A stretch of 64,000 nucleotides of DNA, taken from assembly GCF_017945865.1 (NCBI RefSeq), contig NZ_CP072829.1, forward strand, positions 248,001 to 312,000. Direction: 5' to 3'. Origin of the DNA: Xiamenia xianingshaonis (GTDB lineage Bacteria; Actinomycetota; Coriobacteriia; Coriobacteriales; Eggerthellaceae). Shown here piece after piece: positions 53,161-62,948 of the stretch. Each line of letters begins with the position of its first letter. Position 1 is the first letter of the stretch. Under the pieces are notes generated by a model. It was not told where the DNA came from. It worked only from the letters and a program-made list of their open reading frames with translations, and did no database searches. The position numbers and the translations under genes were made by a program.

Positions 53161-55455
53161 CTATAGGCTGAAGTCCAGCGCTTCGTCGCATTGCCCGAAC
53201 CAGCGGCGGCGCATTTCAAGCAGGTGCGCCGTCATCGCGGCGTCTCTGACTGAGGCGATCCTGTCAATGACCGAGGCGATGTTCTCTTCGGTCAGAAAGC
53301 CGAGGTTTGCCAGGTCGTCCAAGGCGAGGCGGTCGCCGCAGCTTGACAAGGCTTTGCATATGTCCACAAGGTGGTCCTCGATCGCGCGCGTGATCATCTG
53401 GCGGTTCGCCGGGGTCATGAAAAGCGGGTCTTTGAGCCGGTCCATCATGAGCTTCGCCTGCTCGTACAGGCCCATGCCCTCATCTTTCAACGCGAGGTTG
53501 AAGGAGCTGGCGTTCATGATGGCGGCGTCGTAGTTTTCAAAGAGGTTGGGAAGCTCGAGCCCCGCCGCCGAGGTGAACGCGACGTATTGCTGGTGCCTGC
53601 CCCGGTCGGTGTCGGGGAAGCGTATGGTGAAATGGTCGTGGCCGCCGATCGGCTCGACCAGGTCGATGCGAATCGTCTCTATCAGCCCCTCGACGGAGAA
53701 AGCCCTGATGCCGACGTCGCTTATTCCGTTCAAGACCCGAAGCCGGCGCATTGCGCGAGAGCTGGCGAACGCGTACGGCGCGATCGATTTCACGGCGTCA
53801 GGAATGTAGACGTCCTCTTCGGTGTCGGTGAAGGCGATGACGGCGAGGCTTCCGTCGTTTTTGCGTTCAAGCAGCATCCCGCTTTCCACGGAGAAGCGCC
53901 GGTTGTCCTTTGACACCTCGACGTCTCTGAGCGACTGCGCGGCGCGTCCGCTGTGGACCCCTTGCGTGACCAGCGCCATCGATCCGATGTGCGCGAGGCT
54001 TGCAGGCAGGTGCAGCGCCTCGATGTTCGAGTCAAGAAACGCTTCCTCGCCGATGGAGACGAGGCCTTCCGGCAGATTGACGCTCCTGAGGCTCTTGCAC
54101 CCTTTGAACGCCGCTTCGCCGATGGAGGCAAGGCCGGCGGGAAGGACGACGGTCTCGAGGCAGCGGTGGTTGAACGCGGCCTGCGGCTCGATGGCAACCG
54201 TGCCGCAGGCTACGACGAGCGTCGTCGCGTCGGGGTCCATGACGCGCTCGAGGTGGAGCCCGTCGGCGCACCTGCGGTAGAGCCCGCCGTGCGCGTCAAG
54301 GCTCAGCACGCCGCCCTCTTCGATGGAAATAGCCTGGTCAGACGCAGTAAAGCGGATGTTTGTGCCCTCTGCGACGGGGTGGTTCATGGCCTTGAGGCTT
54401 GCGGGGAAGCGAAGATGCGCCAGCGCCGTGTCCGAGAAGGCGTTCGCCCCCACGTATTCCAAGCCATCGCCCAAAAGCACGCGCTCGAGCTTTCTGCAGT
54501 TGAAGAAGGCTCGCTCCCGGACGTCTCTCAGCTGCGCCGGCGCCGTGAACTCGCGGATGGCCGTATGGGCGAACGCGTAGCTTCCGATCGACGCTATCGA
54601 ATCGGGCAGGTCGACGCGTGCAAGGGTGCTGTGCCGGTTGAACGCTTTTGAGCAGATGATCCTGCAGCCAGGGGCTATGCGGTATTCGTCCTGATGCACC
54701 GCAAGCCCGACCAGGGCTTTCCGCCCTTTCGTGTACAAGGCCAGCCCGTCCGTTTCGAGGAAGGCGTTTTCAGGGTCGACCGAGAGCGCTTCAAGGCGGC
54801 TTTTGCCGAACGCGCCCGGAGCCGCACAGGTCGTGCCGGCGCCAACGACCAGGGTCTTCAGGGAAGGGGCCTCGAAAACGGAGGGGGTTATTTCTTCAAG
54901 CAGGCCGGGAAGCGTCAGTTCCTCCAGGTGCGAGCAGCCGCGAAACCAGCCGGGGTCGAAGCTTGCCATGCGGGAAGGCAGCGCGACGCGGCGCAGGTTC
55001 GAGCAGTTGTAAAAGACGCCGCTTCCGAGGGAAAGGACGGAATCCGGCAGGACGGCCGCGCGCGCTTCGCGAAGCCCGCTGCAGGCCCTGTTCGCCAAAG
55101 CGACGACGGGCTTTCCTTCGACGGCGGAAGGAACGAGCAGGTCGGCCGCCGTCGAATCGCACGCCAGAAGGCGGACCGCGCACTCGTCGAGGACCGTGTA
55201 GCGCCAGACGCTCCCCGTCCCGTCGGCCCACTCGCGCTCTTCCGATTCGCGGGCGGCGTCGAACGACTGGGCGCGGTCGCGGACCGCGTCTCGCTCGCGA
55301 TCGATTTTGTGCAGGTGCTCAATTTGGGCGGCTGACCATAGGCCGCCTTTTGCCTGGTCGGCGTGGTCGGAATGTTCTGACTTGTCCGGCGAATACCATT
55401 TGCCGAATTCGTGGGCCAGCTCGTTGTTGGAGGCGAGTTGCAGAAGTTCTTTCAT
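53161..55455 (-). CDS. Cytoplasmic BspA-type leucine-rich-repeat protein
   Basis: 764 residues and no signal peptide. About a dozen LRR_5 (BspA-like) repeats between residues about 100 and 560, with the pattern L..V.LP..L..IG..AF..C..L (VALPSRMASFDPGWFRGCSHLEELTLP; VVLPAGLASIGEAAFKGCKSLRSVNLPEGLVSIGEEAF). An N-terminal 80-residue helical, charged part and a C-terminal helical part of about 150 residues (AAMTAHLLEMRRRWFG...) frame the repeats. LRR_5 proteins are mostly secreted adhesins, so a cytoplasmic one in an operon with a VWA/MoxR pair is suggestive of a recognition role. First gene of the operon. The ribosome site is weak. Confidence 0.85.
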   Translation of the reverse strand: MKELLQLASNNELAHEFGKWYSPDKSEHSDHADQAKGGLWSAAQIEHLHKIDRERDAVRDRAQSFDAARESEEREWADGTGSVWRYTVLDECAVRLLACDSTAADLLVPSAVEGKPVVALANRACSGLREARAAVLPDSVLSLGSGVFYNCSNLRRVALPSRMASFDPGWFRGCSHLEELTLPGLLEEITPSVFEAPSLKTLVVGAGTTCAAPGAFGKSRLEALSVDPENAFLETDGLALYTKGRKALVGLAVHQDEYRIAPGCRIICSKAFNRHSTLARVDLPDSIASIGSYAFAHTAIREFTAPAQLRDVRERAFFNCRKLERVLLGDGLEYVGANAFSDTALAHLRFPASLKAMNHPVAEGTNIRFTASDQAISIEEGGVLSLDAHGGLYRRCADGLHLERVMDPDATTLVVACGTVAIEPQAAFNHRCLETVVLPAGLASIGEAAFKGCKSLRSVNLPEGLVSIGEEAFLDSNIEALHLPASLAHIGSMALVTQGVHSGRAAQSLRDVEVSKDNRRFSVESGMLLERKNDGSLAVIAFTDTEEDVYIPDAVKSIAPYAFASSRAMRRLRVLNGISDVGIRAFSVEGLIETIRIDLVEPIGGHDHFTIRFPDTDRGRHQQYVAFTSAAGLELPNLFENYDAAIMNASSFNLALKDEGMGLYEQAKLMMDRLKDPLFMTPANRQMITRAIEDHLVDICKALSSCGDRLALDDLANLGFLTEENIASVIDRIASVRDAAMTAHLLEMRRRWFGQCDEALDFSL

Positions 55456-55853
55456 CGCGGTCAGATCCCGTCAGCGCAGCATGCTTGCGGTCGAAGCCGC
55501 ATCAAAGCGCTGCGGCCGGCGCACCGTTTGGCGCGGGCGCGTTTTTCTCCGGAGTCCCTGCAAGGTTTGGTCGACGTCCGCAGGGCGGTTCGTCAGCGAC
55601 CGTGATGCAGCAGCGCAATCCCTTCAAGGCGGCATCCCCTCCATCGTTGCCGGCAGTTCGATCGTGGTCCCATGATCGTCTCTGTGCCATCATAAATCAT
55701 TTGCACAAGACACGCTATTGCCACGTTCCTTCGAATTTGCGGGGCGGGCAGCGCCGGCGTTCTGCTGGGCGAGGGGAATGCTGATCAAACCAGTCAGCAA
55801 ATGGCCGGCGGGGCGGGCGGCGCTTCTGGCGTCTTTGGCGGTCTTTTGGTTCG
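55456..55853. other. Gap between the LRR operon and hisS
   Basis: No gene. It holds an 18-base imperfect palindrome GATCGTGG-TC-CCATGATC (55660-55677) about 205 bases upstream of the LRR start, a possible operator, and an AT-rich patch (55684-55710) with TATGAT on the minus strand. Near the end lies repeat copy E (55773-55798), and the strand to 55853 is the hisS 3' side. Confidence 0.45.
55773..55798 (+). repeat. Copy E of dispersed element (short, partial)
   Basis: GGGGAATGCTGATCAA then CCAGTCAGC resembles the left end of copy B read on the minus strand (GGGGAAATGCTGATCAA, TCCGTCAGC). Arms GCTGA/TCAGC form a small stem. Only the left end is present. Confidence 0.5.
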
Positions 55854-57167
55854 CTATGCCTGCGGCTTGGCGAGAACTTGGGCCAGGGCATCGAGCGGCA
55901 CGGGGCGTTCTTCGTGGGTCGCCATGTCGCGCACCGTTGCCACGCCTTGGGCGGTTTCGTCGGGGCCGAAGACGACCACGCGGGCAGCGCCGAGCTTGTT
56001 TGCCAGCTTGAACTGGCTTTTCAGGCTGCGGTGCTGGTGGTCGAGCTCGGCGACGAGGCCGGCGTCGCGCAGCTCGCACGCGAGCGCGAACGCTTGGGCG
56101 CGAGCTTCGTCGTCCACACAGGCGCAGAACACGTCAACGCCCGGAAGGGCGGGGAATGCGACGCCGGCGGCTTCCAAGGCCAGCACGCAACGCTCGTATC
56201 CCAGCGCGAAGCCGAAGCCCGGCGTGGGGCGGCCGCCCACCTCTTCAGCCAGCTTGTCATAACGCCCGCCGCCGCCGATGGCGTTTTGGCTGCCCATGCC
56301 TTCGGTCACCTGCACTTCGAACACCGTGCGGGTGTAATAGTCCAGCCCGCGCACGAGCGTGGGGTCTTCGACGTAGGCCACGCTGGCGGCATCCAGGTAG
56401 GACTTGACCGTTTCGTAGTGCTCGCGGCAGTCGTCGCACAAATGGTCGGTGATTTTGGGGGCCTGCTCCATGACGGCGGCGCACTGCTCGTTTTTGCAGT
56501 CGAAGGCGCGCAGCGGGTTCAGCTCGGCGCGGCGGTTGCATTCTTCGCACATGTCGGCGGCGTGGGCGCAGATGAAGTCGCGCACGGCTTCGCGGTAGGC
56601 GGGACGGCATTTCTCGCAGCCCATGGAGTTCACGAGCAGCCGCATGGACGCGCGCGGGATGCCCACGGCCTCGTAGAAGCGCATGAGCATGATGATGCCC
56701 TCGGCGTCCACGCTGGGCTCTTCTGCGCCCAGGCATTCGATGCCCACCTGGTTGAACTGGCGCTGGCGGCCTTTTTGCGGACGCTCGGCGCGAAACATGG
56801 GGCCGGCGTACATGAGCTTCGCCGGAGCTGCGCCTTGGGGCACCAGGTCGTGTTGCACGACGGCCCGCACGACGCCGGCCGTGCCTTCCGGGCGCAGCGA
56901 CAGGCGGCTTTTCGCCTTGACGGTGCCGCCGCTGACAAGGGTTTTCAGGTTTTCGCCCGAGATGGTGGTGAACATCTCCTTCGACACCACGTCGGTGGCC
57001 TCGCCGATGCCGCGCACGAACAGCTCGGTCTGCTCGAAGACGGGCGTCTCGATCAGCTGGTAGCCGCAGCGTCCGAACACGTCTTGCGCCGTGGCTTTGA
57101 ACCGGGTCCAAAACGCCGCCTCGGCAGGCAGCAGGTCGCGGGTTCCTTCGGGTGCGTTGATGGCCAT
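55854..57167 (-). CDS. hisS: Histidyl-tRNA synthetase
   Basis: 437-residue class II synthetase. The start APEGTRDLLP is typical; motif 2 FRAERPQKGRQRQFNQVGIE, the histidine-specific LVRGLDYYTRTVFE, and GGRYDKLAEEVGG (motif 3 region) are intact. A Cys-containing insertion (GCEKC, CEEC, CDDC) of the usual kind lies in the middle. The C-terminal anticodon domain (about 340-437) has SLKSQFKLANKLGA and VVFGPDE. The ATG at 57167 follows TAAGGACGG. A TACAAT -10 (57218-57213, minus strand) suggests its own promoter in the gap after trpA. Confidence 0.96.
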   Translation of the reverse strand: MAINAPEGTRDLLPAEAAFWTRFKATAQDVFGRCGYQLIETPVFEQTELFVRGIGEATDVVSKEMFTTISGENLKTLVSGGTVKAKSRLSLRPEGTAGVVRAVVQHDLVPQGAAPAKLMYAGPMFRAERPQKGRQRQFNQVGIECLGAEEPSVDAEGIIMLMRFYEAVGIPRASMRLLVNSMGCEKCRPAYREAVRDFICAHAADMCEECNRRAELNPLRAFDCKNEQCAAVMEQAPKITDHLCDDCREHYETVKSYLDAASVAYVEDPTLVRGLDYYTRTVFEVQVTEGMGSQNAIGGGGRYDKLAEEVGGRPTPGFGFALGYERCVLALEAAGVAFPALPGVDVFCACVDDEARAQAFALACELRDAGLVAELDHQHRSLKSQFKLANKLGAARVVVFGPDETAQGVATVRDMATHEERPVPLDALAQVLAKPQA

Positions 57168-57324
57168 GGTCGTCCGTCCTTACGTCGAGCTTTCGTGCGA
57201 AATCGTCTCGCCATTGTAGCGCACCGGCCGCAGCGCTCTCGCGAAAGCAGGGAATCTGTGGAATGCGGGCGCCTGCTGCCGGCGCCGCCCGGCGAAGCGC
57301 GGCCCGTTCGTCCTTCGGCCCGCT
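57168..57324. promoter_or_regulatory. trpA-hisS intergenic region with hisS promoter
   Basis: 157 bases. On the minus strand a GC hairpin (GCGGGCC/GGGCCGC around 57296-57324) follows the trpA stop without a clear T-run, and GCTACAAT (57220-57213) looks like an extended -10 for hisS. Confidence 0.45.
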
Positions 57325-58143
57325 CTACCGCACGGCCTCTACCATCGCTTTCGCGTAGGCTCCGAGCGTGTTGGCTGCCTGGGCGGGGCTGGCGGCTTCG
57401 GCGGCCTGCGCGACGATGGCCGACCCCACGATCACGCCGTCGGCTTTTGCTGCCATGGTCCGTGCCTGGTCAGGCGTGGAAATGCCGAACCCGATGGCTA
57501 TGGGTACGTCGGTGACCTCGCGGATCTGTGCGACGATGGCGTCGAGGTCGGTCGCGAACGTGTCGCGCATGCCGGTGGTGCCCAGGGAGCTGACCAGGTA
57601 GACGAAGCCTTCCGCTTCGCGTGCGATGGCCTGGATGCGGCCGGCGGACGTGGGCGCCACGAGCGAGATGAACGCCAGGTCGTGCTGGGCGCACACGCTT
57701 GCGAACTCGTCTTTTTCCTCCAGGGGCACTTCTGGCAGGATGAGGCCGTCCACGCCGACTTCGACCATGCGCTGGCAGAAGCGCTCGATGCCGTAGTGAA
57801 ACACCACGTTGGCATAGGTCATGAACACGAGCGGCGTCGTGACGGGCGCCGCGGCGAAGGTGCCGCCCGTGCCGGGGCGACCGGCGCGCACGTCGCGCAC
57901 CAGGTCGAACACCGTGTCGGTGGTGGTGCCGCCGGCTAGCGCCCGCACGTTGGCGTTCTGGATGACCGGCCCTTCGGCGGTGGGGTCTGAAAACGGGATG
58001 CCCAGCTCGATGATGGCCGCACCTGCTTCGGCCAGCGCCCGCACGACGGCAGCCGTCGTTTCGATGTTGGGATCGCCGCAGGTCACGAACGGGATGAACG
58101 CCTTGCCGCCTGCGAAGGCGCGCGTGATGTCGGTCTTACTCAT
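57325..58143 (-). CDS. trpA: Tryptophan synthase alpha chain
   Basis: 272 residues, TIM barrel cleaving indole-3-glycerol phosphate to indole and glyceraldehyde 3-phosphate. [19 protein letters not shown] holds the catalytic Glu and Asp, followed by [31 protein letters not shown] and [23 protein letters not shown] and IVGSAIV complete the phosphate-binding end. The ATG overlaps the end of trpB by 8 bases (ATGAGTAA), so translation is coupled, matching the alpha-beta complex. Last gene of the trp operon. Confidence 0.96.
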   Translation of the reverse strand: MSKTDITRAFAGGKAFIPFVTCGDPNIETTAAVVRALAEAGAAIIELGIPFSDPTAEGPVIQNANVRALAGGTTTDTVFDLVRDVRAGRPGTGGTFAAAPVTTPLVFMTYANVVFHYGIERFCQRMVEVGVDGLILPEVPLEEKDEFASVCAQHDLAFISLVAPTSAGRIQAIAREAEGFVYLVSSLGTTGMRDTFATDLDAIVAQIREVTDVPIAIGFGISTPDQARTMAAKADGVIVGSAIVAQAAEAASPAQAANTLGAYAKAMVEAVR

Positions 58144-59326
58144 GAAGGTCCTCCCCCCGGTAGCGGGCGATGGCCGCCACGTCTTTGTCGCCGCGCCCCG
58201 AAAGCGTGACGACCACGATGTCGCTCTTGTCCATGTCCGGCACGATCTTCATCGCGTGCGCCAGCGCGTGCGAGCTTTCGATGGCCGGAATGATGCCTTC
58301 CGTGCGGCTGAGGTACTCGAAGGCGTCGACGGCCTCGTCGTCGGTGACCGGCACGTATTCCGCCCGCCCGATGTCGTGCAGCCATGCGTGCTCGGGGCCG
58401 ACGCCGGGGTAGTCCAGCCCTGCCGAAATGGAGTACACGGGCGCGATCTGGCCGTATTCGTCCTGGCAGAAGTAGCTTTTCATGCCGTGGAAGATGCCGA
58501 GCGAGCCGGTGTTGACCGTTGCCGCCGTTTCGAGCGTGTCGATGCCGCGCCCGGCCGCCTCGCACCCGATGAGCCGCACGTCTTCATCGCCGATGAAGTG
58601 GTAGAACGTGCCGATGGCGTTCGATCCGCCGCCCACGCAGGCAAGCACGGCGTTCGGCAGCCGCCCTTCGCGCTCAAGCATCTGGCTTTTGATCTCCTGC
58701 GAAATGACCGCCTGAAAGTCGCGCACGATGGTGGGGAAGGGGTGCGGGCCCATGACCGATCCCAGGCAGTAGTGCGTGTCGGCCACGCGGTTGGTCCATT
58801 CGCGCATCGTTTCGCTCACGGCGTCTTTCAGCGTGGCCGTGCCGGAGTCGACCGGGTGCACCTTCGCGCCCAAAAGCCGCATGCGGTACACGTTGAGCGC
58901 TTGGCGTTCGGTGTCTTTGCGACCCATGAACACCTCGCATTCCATGTCGAGTAAGGCGGCCGCCGTGGCTGTGGCGACGCCGTGCTGGCCGGCTCCCGTT
59001 TCGGCGATCAGGCGTTTTTTGCCCATCTTCTTTGCGAGCAGCGCTTGTCCGAGCACGTTGTTGATCTTATGGGCGCCCGTGTGGTTGAGGTCTTCGCGCT
59101 TCAGGTACACCTTTGCGCCGCCCAGGTCGCGTGTCATGCGTTCGGCGAAATACAGCAGCGACGGCCGGCCCGCGTAGTTGTTGAGCAGGTCTTGCAGTTC
59201 GGCCTGGAATGCCGGATCGTTTTTGTAGAAGGCGTAGGCCTCGTCAAGTTCGTTGACGGCGTTCATCAGCGTTTCGGGGACATACTGGCCTCCGTGGACG
59301 CCGAACCGTCCTTCGGGATTGGTCAT
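58136..59326 (-). CDS. trpB: Tryptophan synthase beta chain
   Basis: 396 residues, PLP enzyme joining indole and serine. [16 protein letters not shown] opens the protein. [15 protein letters not shown] has the PLP lysine, [18 protein letters not shown] forms the substrate loop, and [15 protein letters not shown] binds the phosphate; [16 protein letters not shown] completes the signatures. TrpB1-type sequence (the normal partner of TrpA). GAAAGG precedes the ATG. It lies 97 bases after the trpC-trpF fusion gene and overlaps trpA. Confidence 0.97.
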   Translation of the reverse strand: MTNPEGRFGVHGGQYVPETLMNAVNELDEAYAFYKNDPAFQAELQDLLNNYAGRPSLLYFAERMTRDLGGAKVYLKREDLNHTGAHKINNVLGQALLAKKMGKKRLIAETGAGQHGVATATAAALLDMECEVFMGRKDTERQALNVYRMRLLGAKVHPVDSGTATLKDAVSETMREWTNRVADTHYCLGSVMGPHPFPTIVRDFQAVISQEIKSQMLEREGRLPNAVLACVGGGSNAIGTFYHFIGDEDVRLIGCEAAGRGIDTLETAATVNTGSLGIFHGMKSYFCQDEYGQIAPVYSISAGLDYPGVGPEHAWLHDIGRAEYVPVTDDEAVDAFEYLSRTEGIIPAIESSHALAHAMKIVPDMDKSDIVVVTLSGRGDKDVAAIARYRGEDLHE

Positions 59327-59423
59327 GGGTTGTGCCTTTCTTGGAGTGCGCCGACCGGCGGGGCGGCGGGCGACGAGGCGGGTTGCCAGGTGCGTGCCGC
59401 GGCGCCGGTCGGCGAAGGTGATG

Positions 59424-61175
59424 CTAGTAGGGCCGCCTGGCCAGGTCTTTGAAGCGGAGCATGGCGTCGCGGTCTTTGACGGGACGGCCGTGCGGGCCGA
59501 GCTCGGCCGCTTCCACGCCGGTGCTCGCGTCCACCAAAACGGGGTGGACGGCGGTCATGGCGTCGGCAATGTTGTCGGGCGAGAGGCCGCCGGCAAGGCC
59601 GAAGGGGCGCTCGACGTCGGCGAGCAGGCTCCAGTCGAAGGTCTCGCCTGAACCTGCGCCTGCGTCGAACAGCACGAAGTCGGCCGGCGATTGTTCGCCG
59701 CGGCGAACATCTTCGGGGCCTGTGACCTGCACCGCTTGCCAAATGACGAGCTCGGAAGGTGCAAGGGCGCGGAGGCGCTTGATGTAGGCGGCGTCTTCGG
59801 AGCCGTGCAGCTGGGCGATGGAGATGATGCCGCACGCCGCGATGAAGGCGATTTCGGCCGGATCGGCGTCGACGAACACGCCGACCGTGGAAACGTAGTC
59901 GTCCAGGCGCAGGCGCAAGGCGTTAGCTTCGTCGCGCGTCACGCAGCGCTTCGACGCGGGAGCGAAGACGAAGCCGGCGTAGTCGACGCACACCTCGTTG
60001 ACGCTTTCGGCGTCCTCGTCGCAGGTGATGCCGCAGAACTTCACGGCCGGGGCCGGATGCGGAACGCGGGCGACGCCTTCGGGCCACCAGGGATCTCCCG
60101 CAGGCGGGCCGACCGGCTCGGGCTCTGCGGCGGGCGCAGGCTCTGGGGTCGGCTCAGGTTCTGGGGCGGCTGCGGCCGTCGGGGAAGGGGAGGGAGAAGG
60201 TGCTGTAACAGAATCAGGTTCCGATTCAGGAATTGCCTCGCCAGCAGGCGTCGGCGCTTCCGCTCCAGGCGCCGCTTCGTCCGCCGGCTCTTCCGTCCCC
60301 GGTCCGTCGGCTTCCTCGTCGCCCAGCGCTGCTTCCGCGGCGTCCAGCAGCTCGCCCAGCGCGGCGCGACGGTCGTCCGCCCGCATGAGCGCTTCTCCCA
60401 CCAGCACGGCGTCGGCGCCGATGGACACCAGCTTCGCCACGTCCTCGGGCCCTTTCAGCCCCGATTCCACGACGAACAGCACGTCTTCGGGCACGAGCGG
60501 GCGCAGGCGCGCGGCGTGGCCGAAGTCCACCGAAAAGTCGTCGAGGTTGCGGTTGTTCACGCCGATGATGCTCGCCCCGGCGGCAAGTGCGCGGCTGATC
60601 TCTTCTTCGTTGCGCGCTTCCACGAGCGCGTCCATGCCCAAAATGCGGGCCCGCTCGATGCAAGACGCCAGCGTGTCGTCGTCAAGCAGGCTCGTGATGA
60701 GCAGCACGGCATAGGCGCCGAGCGCACGGGCCTGGTCGACCATGTACGGATCGACAACGAAGTCCTTTCGCAGTACCGGCACCGCCACCGTGTCGGCGAT
60801 TTCGAACAGCTGCTCATCGGATCCTTGGAACCACGTCGGCTCGGTCAAACACGACACGGCCGCCGCTCCGCTGGCCGAGTAGTCCACCGCGATGTCCAAA
60901 AACGGGAAGTCCTCGGCGATGACGCCGGCCGACGGGCTTGCCTTCTTCACTTCGCAGATGAAGCTCAAGCCCGGGCACGAGAGGTGCTCGTAAAACGGAT
61001 AGCGAAACGTCGGAGCGCCCTCGGGGTCGACGATGCCGCGCTCGGCGTTTTCTTCCAGTTCTTCAACGGCGGCCTCCTCGGCGCGACGGGCCATCTCTTC
61101 GGGAGACGTCTCAAGCTTTTGGGCGGCGATGCGCTCTTTGGTTGCAGCGGCAATGGTTGCAAGAATGTTTTCCAT
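59424..61175 (-). CDS. trpCF: Fused indole-3-glycerol phosphate synthase / phosphoribosylanthranilate isomerase
   Basis: 583 residues. TrpC domain (about 1-285): [15 protein letters not shown] with the catalytic lysine, [29 protein letters not shown] and VGEALMR. TrpF domain (about 378-583): VKFCGIT with its catalytic Cys, QLHGSED and [10 protein letters not shown] with the catalytic Asp. The domains are joined by a linker of about 95 residues, rich in Glu, Pro and Ala ([21 protein letters not shown]). Fusion is known (E. coli TrpC), but there the linker is short. Starts 9 bases after trpD ends, with the ribosome site over the trpD stop codon. Confidence 0.95.
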   Translation of the reverse strand: MENILATIAAATKERIAAQKLETSPEEMARRAEEAAVEELEENAERGIVDPEGAPTFRYPFYEHLSCPGLSFICEVKKASPSAGVIAEDFPFLDIAVDYSASGAAAVSCLTEPTWFQGSDEQLFEIADTVAVPVLRKDFVVDPYMVDQARALGAYAVLLITSLLDDDTLASCIERARILGMDALVEARNEEEISRALAAGASIIGVNNRNLDDFSVDFGHAARLRPLVPEDVLFVVESGLKGPEDVAKLVSIGADAVLVGEALMRADDRRAALGELLDAAEAALGDEEADGPGTEEPADEAAPGAEAPTPAGEAIPESEPDSVTAPSPSPSPTAAAAPEPEPTPEPAPAAEPEPVGPPAGDPWWPEGVARVPHPAPAVKFCGITCDEDAESVNEVCVDYAGFVFAPASKRCVTRDEANALRLRLDDYVSTVGVFVDADPAEIAFIAACGIISIAQLHGSEDAAYIKRLRALAPSELVIWQAVQVTGPEDVRRGEQSPADFVLFDAGAGSGETFDWSLLADVERPFGLAGGLSPDNIADAMTAVHPVLVDASTGVEAAELGPHGRPVKDRDAMLRFKDLARRPY

Positions 61176-61184
61176 AGGGTCGGT

Positions 61185-62219
61185 TTACCTTTCTGAAAGC
61201 GGCTCGTTGGAGGCTTTGACGTAGGCTTCAAGCTTACGGCTGGCAGCCCCCGAGTCAATGAGCGCACCTGCCATGCGCACACCATCCACAAACGACGGCG
61301 CCGCTCCGGCCACATACAGCCCCGCTCCGGCGTTGAGGCGCACCGTGTCGCGCATGGGGCCTTGCACGCTGCCGTCCAGAATGCCGCGCAGGATGGTCGC
61401 GTTCTCCTGCGCCGTGCCGCCCGCCAAGTCGGCCTTCGAACAGGGCCGAAACCCGAAATCGACCGGGTCGAACGTGCGCATCTCGTAGCTGCCGTCGGAA
61501 AACTCGCTGATGAGGGTGGGGCATGCCGTCGACAGCTCGTCAAGTCCTGCCTCGCCGTACACGACCATGCCGCGCTTCACGCCCAGGCTCATGAGCACGT
61601 GGGTGAGCGGCTCCACGAGCGCGGCGCTGTAGACGCCCAGCACGAAGAAATCGGGGTTGGCGGGGTTGGTGAGCGGCCCCAAAATGTTGAAGACGGTGCG
61701 AATGCCCAGCTCCTTGCGGATGGGGCCGACGTGCTTCATGGCCGCGTGGTAGTCCTGCGCGAAGAAGAACGTCATTCCCACGTCGTCAAGCATCTGGCAC
61801 GCCTTCGCGGGGTCCTGGTGGATGTTTGCGCCCAGCGCCTCTTGTACGTCGGCCGTCCCCGACTTGCTCGACGCCGCGCGGTTGCCGTGCTTGGACACCT
61901 TCACGCCGCCGGCCGCAATGACGAAGGCCGCCGTGGTGGAGATGTTGAACGTGTTGGCTTTGTCGCCGCCGGTGCCGACGATTTCAAGCGTGGGCCCGTC
62001 GTAGCGAACGGGCGTGGCGAGCGCGCGCATGGCCGCCGCGCAGCCGGCTATTTCGTCGATGGTCTCGGTGGTGGCGGACTTCGTCGACAGCGCCGACAAA
62101 AACGCTGCCGTTTGGATCTGCGACGTTTCGCCGCGCATGACCTCGGTGATGACCTGGTACGCCTCGTCGTAGGTGAGGTCTTGCTTGTCGACGAGCTTGA
62201 AAATGGCTTCTTTGATCAT
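61185..62219 (-). CDS. trpD: Anthranilate phosphoribosyltransferase
   Basis: 344 residues, transfers phosphoribosyl from PRPP to anthranilate. [15 protein letters not shown] is the PRPP-binding GTGGD motif, [23 protein letters not shown] the KHGNR/SGSAD motif, and [11 protein letters not shown] and GEAGLDELS follow. The gene is a separate trpD, not fused to trpG as in E. coli. ATG preceded by GAAAGGAA. It follows trpG after 39 bases. Confidence 0.97.
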   Translation of the reverse strand: MIKEAIFKLVDKQDLTYDEAYQVITEVMRGETSQIQTAAFLSALSTKSATTETIDEIAGCAAAMRALATPVRYDGPTLEIVGTGGDKANTFNISTTAAFVIAAGGVKVSKHGNRAASSKSGTADVQEALGANIHQDPAKACQMLDDVGMTFFFAQDYHAAMKHVGPIRKELGIRTVFNILGPLTNPANPDFFVLGVYSAALVEPLTHVLMSLGVKRGMVVYGEAGLDELSTACPTLISEFSDGSYEMRTFDPVDFGFRPCSKADLAGGTAQENATILRGILDGSVQGPMRDTVRLNAGAGLYVAGAAPSFVDGVRMAGALIDSGAASRKLEAYVKASNEPLSER

Positions 62220-62258
62220 GACGTTCCTTTCAAGAGGGAAAAACGGGCGAGGGAAGAG

Positions 62259-62948
62259 CTAGACCAGGGCCGGAGAGGATGCGGGGCCGCGTGGCGGGGA
62301 GGCGGAAGGGGGCGCTTCTGCGAGTGTGGCGGCGTCTGCCTGGGTCGGCGCCGCCACGGTGCGCGCCGGGCGCCATCGCCGTGCCGCGTCGAGGAAGTTT
62401 TCAAGCATGGCGGGTCCTGTCGGCGTGAGGATGGATTCGGGGTGGAACTGCATGCCGAACACGGGAAGGTCGCGGTGCTCGACGGCCATCACTTCGCCGT
62501 CGGGGGTGCGGGCGGTCACGGTAAGGCAGGCGGGAAGCGCAGCTTCGTCGGCGGCGAGCGAGTGGTAGCGGCCGACGAGAAGGGGTTGTCCAAGGCCGGC
62601 GAACAGTGCGCTTTCTCCTTCTGTGACCAGGGGAGACGTTTTGCCGTGCATGAGCGTTTTCGCGTAGCCCACACGCCCGCCAAACGCTTCGACGATGGCC
62701 TGGTGGCCCAGACACACGCCCAAGATCGGCACGTCGCCGGCCAGTTCGCGCACGGTCTGTTCGCAGATGCCGGCGTCGGCTGGACGTCCCGGCCCGGGGG
62801 ACAGCACGACGGCTTCGGGCGCCAAGGCGCGGATGTCGGCCACCGTCACGGCGTCGTTGCGCGCGACGGCCACGTCGGTATCGATCGTGCCGATCAGCTG
62901 GTAGAGGTTGTAGACGAAGCTGTCGTAGTTGTCTATGAGCAGGATCAT
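62259..62948 (-). CDS. trpG: Anthranilate synthase glutamine amidotransferase subunit
   Basis: 229 residues. LIDNYDSFVYNLYQ opens the protein, SPGPGRPADAG binds the glutamine site, GVCLGHQAI has the catalytic Cys, and MQFHPESILTP the His and Glu of the triad. The last 40 residues (RTVAAPTQADAATLAEAPPSA...) are a Pro/Ala-rich tail beyond the usual 190. The ATG overlaps the trpE stop by four bases (ATGA), fitting the TrpE-TrpG complex. It supplies ammonia for anthranilate formation, though PabA-type dual use cannot be excluded. Confidence 0.95.
   Translation of the reverse strand: MILLIDNYDSFVYNLYQLIGTIDTDVAVARNDAVTVADIRALAPEAVVLSPGPGRPADAGICEQTVRELAGDVPILGVCLGHQAIVEAFGGRVGYAKTLMHGKTSPLVTEGESALFAGLGQPLLVGRYHSLAADEAALPACLTVTARTPDGEVMAVEHRDLPVFGMQFHPESILTPTGPAMLENFLDAARRWRPARTVAAPTQADAATLAEAPPSASPPRGPASSPALV

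Noticed and set aside
45104-55798. Prophage or integrative element around the accessory genes
   Set aside because: No integrase, transposase, phage structural gene or tRNA attachment site is visible in the block.
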